A stretch of DNA of 6,673 nt from Gemmatimonadota bacterium (GTDB lineage: Bacteria > Gemmatimonadota > Gemmatimonadetes > Gemmatimonadales > GWC2-71-9), in NCBI GenBank assembly GCA_003222235.1, contig QHVD01000248.1, positions 1-6,673 on the forward strand. Direction: 5' to 3'. Made by a program: the position numbers and the translations under genes. Positions 5,694-6,673 of the stretch are shown one piece after another (position 1 is the first letter of the stretch; every line of letters starts with the position of its first letter). The notes under the pieces are model-generated. The model saw only the letters and a list, made by a program, of their open reading frames with translations, ran no database searches and had not been told where the DNA came from.

Positions 5694-6673
5694 TCATCTC
5701 TCGAGCTTCAGACCACGCGGCCCCACGTACTCGGATTGAGGACGGATGAGATGGTCCTCGGCGTGTTGCTCGATGACGTGCGCGCACCAGCCCGCGACCC
5801 GCCCGCAGGCGAACAGCGCGACGAAGGAGCGGGGCTTGAGGCCCAGGGACTGGAGCACGAGCGCCGTGTAGAACTCCACGTTGGTCCGCAGGTTGCGACC
5901 TGGCTTCACCTCGTCCAAGACCTTCAGCACCGTCTGCTCGACCGCCCGCGCCAGATCGAACAGCTTGCGGTCCTCGAGGTGTGCCGCGCCCATCTCGTCC
6001 ACCACCGCGCTGAGCACGTCGGCGCGCGGGTCGCGGACCTTGTAGACGCGGTGACCGAACCCCATGATGCGCCGTCCGGCCGCGAGCTCGTTCCGCACCC
6101 AGGCCTCGGCCCGGTCGGCGGACCCGATCTCCACCAGCATGTCGAGCACGGGGCCGGGCGCACCGCCGTGGAGCGGGCCCTTGAGGGCGCCGATCGAGCC
6201 GGTGACCGCACTCACCATGTCCGAGCGCGTGCTCGCGATCACGCGGCCCGCGAACGTCGATGCGTTCATGCCGTGGTCGATCACCGTCACCCAGTAGGTG
6301 TCGAGCGCCCGGGCCGCGATCGGATCGGGTTCCTTGCCGTGCACCATGTAGAGGAAGTTCGCGGCGCGGGCCAGATCGGCGCGCGGCGCGATCGGCTCCT
6401 TGCCCTCGCTGATGCGCGCATGGGCTGCGACCACGGTCGGGAAGCGCGCCGTCAGCAGCTTGGCCGCGTCGAGGTCGGCGGCCGGCGAGATGGCGTCGGG
6501 GTCGGCCAGGTCGAGTGACAGGGTGGCGCACGCCATGCGAAGCGCGTCGACGGGAGGCGCCTTGGCCGCCGCCCGCACCACGCGCATGGTCTGCTCCGGT
6601 ATCGCGCGGAGCGCGGCCATCTCGCGGCGCAGGCCCCCGAGCTCGTCCGGGCCGGGCAGGGCGCCGCGCCAGA
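5694..6673 (-). CDS. citrate synthase family protein, N-terminus beyond the window
   Basis: The leftward frame is open to the right edge, so the start lies outside; about 325 residues are seen against roughly 370-380 in short bacterial citrate synthases. The family condenses acetyl-CoA (or propionyl-CoA) with oxaloacetate. Visible landmarks: DHGMNAST near the middle; GPLHGGAPG, whose His (codon 6168-6170) matches E. coli His264; GFGHRVYK, whose His (codon 6051-6053) matches His305; and TNVEFYTA, where Glu (codon 5874-5876) stands at the place of the catalytic Asp362. Glu here is, from memory, seen in the citrate synthase 2 / methylcitrate synthase-like subgroup, so it need not mean loss of activity. 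The C-terminus is complete, ending after RPQSEYVGPRG. It is convergent with the PLP enzyme gene across about 100 bp. Citrate versus 2-methylcitrate synthase cannot be decided here; no prp genes are visible. Confidence 0.9.
   Translation of the reverse strand, partial: WRGALPGPDELGGLRREMAALRAIPEQTMRVVRAAAKAPPVDALRMACATLSLDLADPDAISPAADLDAAKLLTARFPTVVAAHARISEGKEPIAPRADLARAANFLYMVHGKEPDPIAARALDTYWVTVIDHGMNASTFAGRVIASTRSDMVSAVTGSIGALKGPLHGGAPGPVLDMLVEIGSADRAEAWVRNELAAGRRIMGFGHRVYKVRDPRADVLSAVVDEMGAAHLEDRKLFDLARAVEQTVLKVLDEVKPGRNLRTNVEFYTALVLQSLGLKPRSFVALFACGRVAGWCAHVIEQHAEDHLIRPQSEYVGPRGLKLER

Noticed and set aside
1..6673. CRISPR arrays, insertion sequences, transposase or integrase genes
   Set aside because: No regularly spaced repeats, no terminal inverted repeats and no transposase or integrase motifs were seen on either strand.

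Overview
The window is high-GC bacterial DNA in which the convincing genes are tightly packed and use mostly G or C in third codon positions. It looks like a soil- or plant-associated heterotroph. The phylum cannot be fixed from the sequence; the tRNA-Cys relic uses a D-arm form that, from memory, is unlike that of enteric gammaproteobacteria.

Centre (457-4210, minus strand): a compact three-gene operon, read right to left. It encodes an ATP-dependent oxalate-CoA ligase of the AAE3/Pcs60 type, a PanE/ketopantoate-reductase-fold protein that I read as a PanE2-type oxalyl-CoA reductase, and an OxlT-type oxalate carrier of the major facilitator superfamily. Both junctions are 4-base stop/start overlaps (GTGA and ATGA), so translation is probably coupled. 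Together they form a short route: oxalate enters through OxlT, is activated to oxalyl-CoA with ATP, and is reduced to glyoxylate and CoA for assimilation. No formyl-CoA transferase or oxalyl-CoA decarboxylase is visible here.

Left edge (1-456): just past the end of oxlT lies the 5' half of a tRNA-Cys(GCA) gene. It is recognisable from the first acceptor base through the anticodon, after which tRNA similarity stops. Further left are two weakly supported leftward reading frames: a small one with coding-like base periodicity, and the first 40 codons of a possible exported protein that runs off the window. Their stop and start share a GTGA overlap. Apart from these I see nothing in 122-395.

Divergent control region (4211-4384, 174 bp): it holds a strong ribosome binding site for the ligase, a perfect 15-bp tandem repeat directly upstream of it, two perfect short dyads, and a weaker, degenerate tRNA-like stretch. 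It separates the oxalate operon from a rightward gene.

Right side: a class V (cysteine desulfurase/EgtE-fold) PLP enzyme of unknown substrate occupies 4385-5593 on the plus strand. After about 100 bp with no clear terminator, a convergent citrate synthase family gene (5694 to beyond 6673, minus strand) runs off the right edge without its first residues. Neither has a proven link to oxalate, though glyoxylate assimilation does feed central carbon metabolism.
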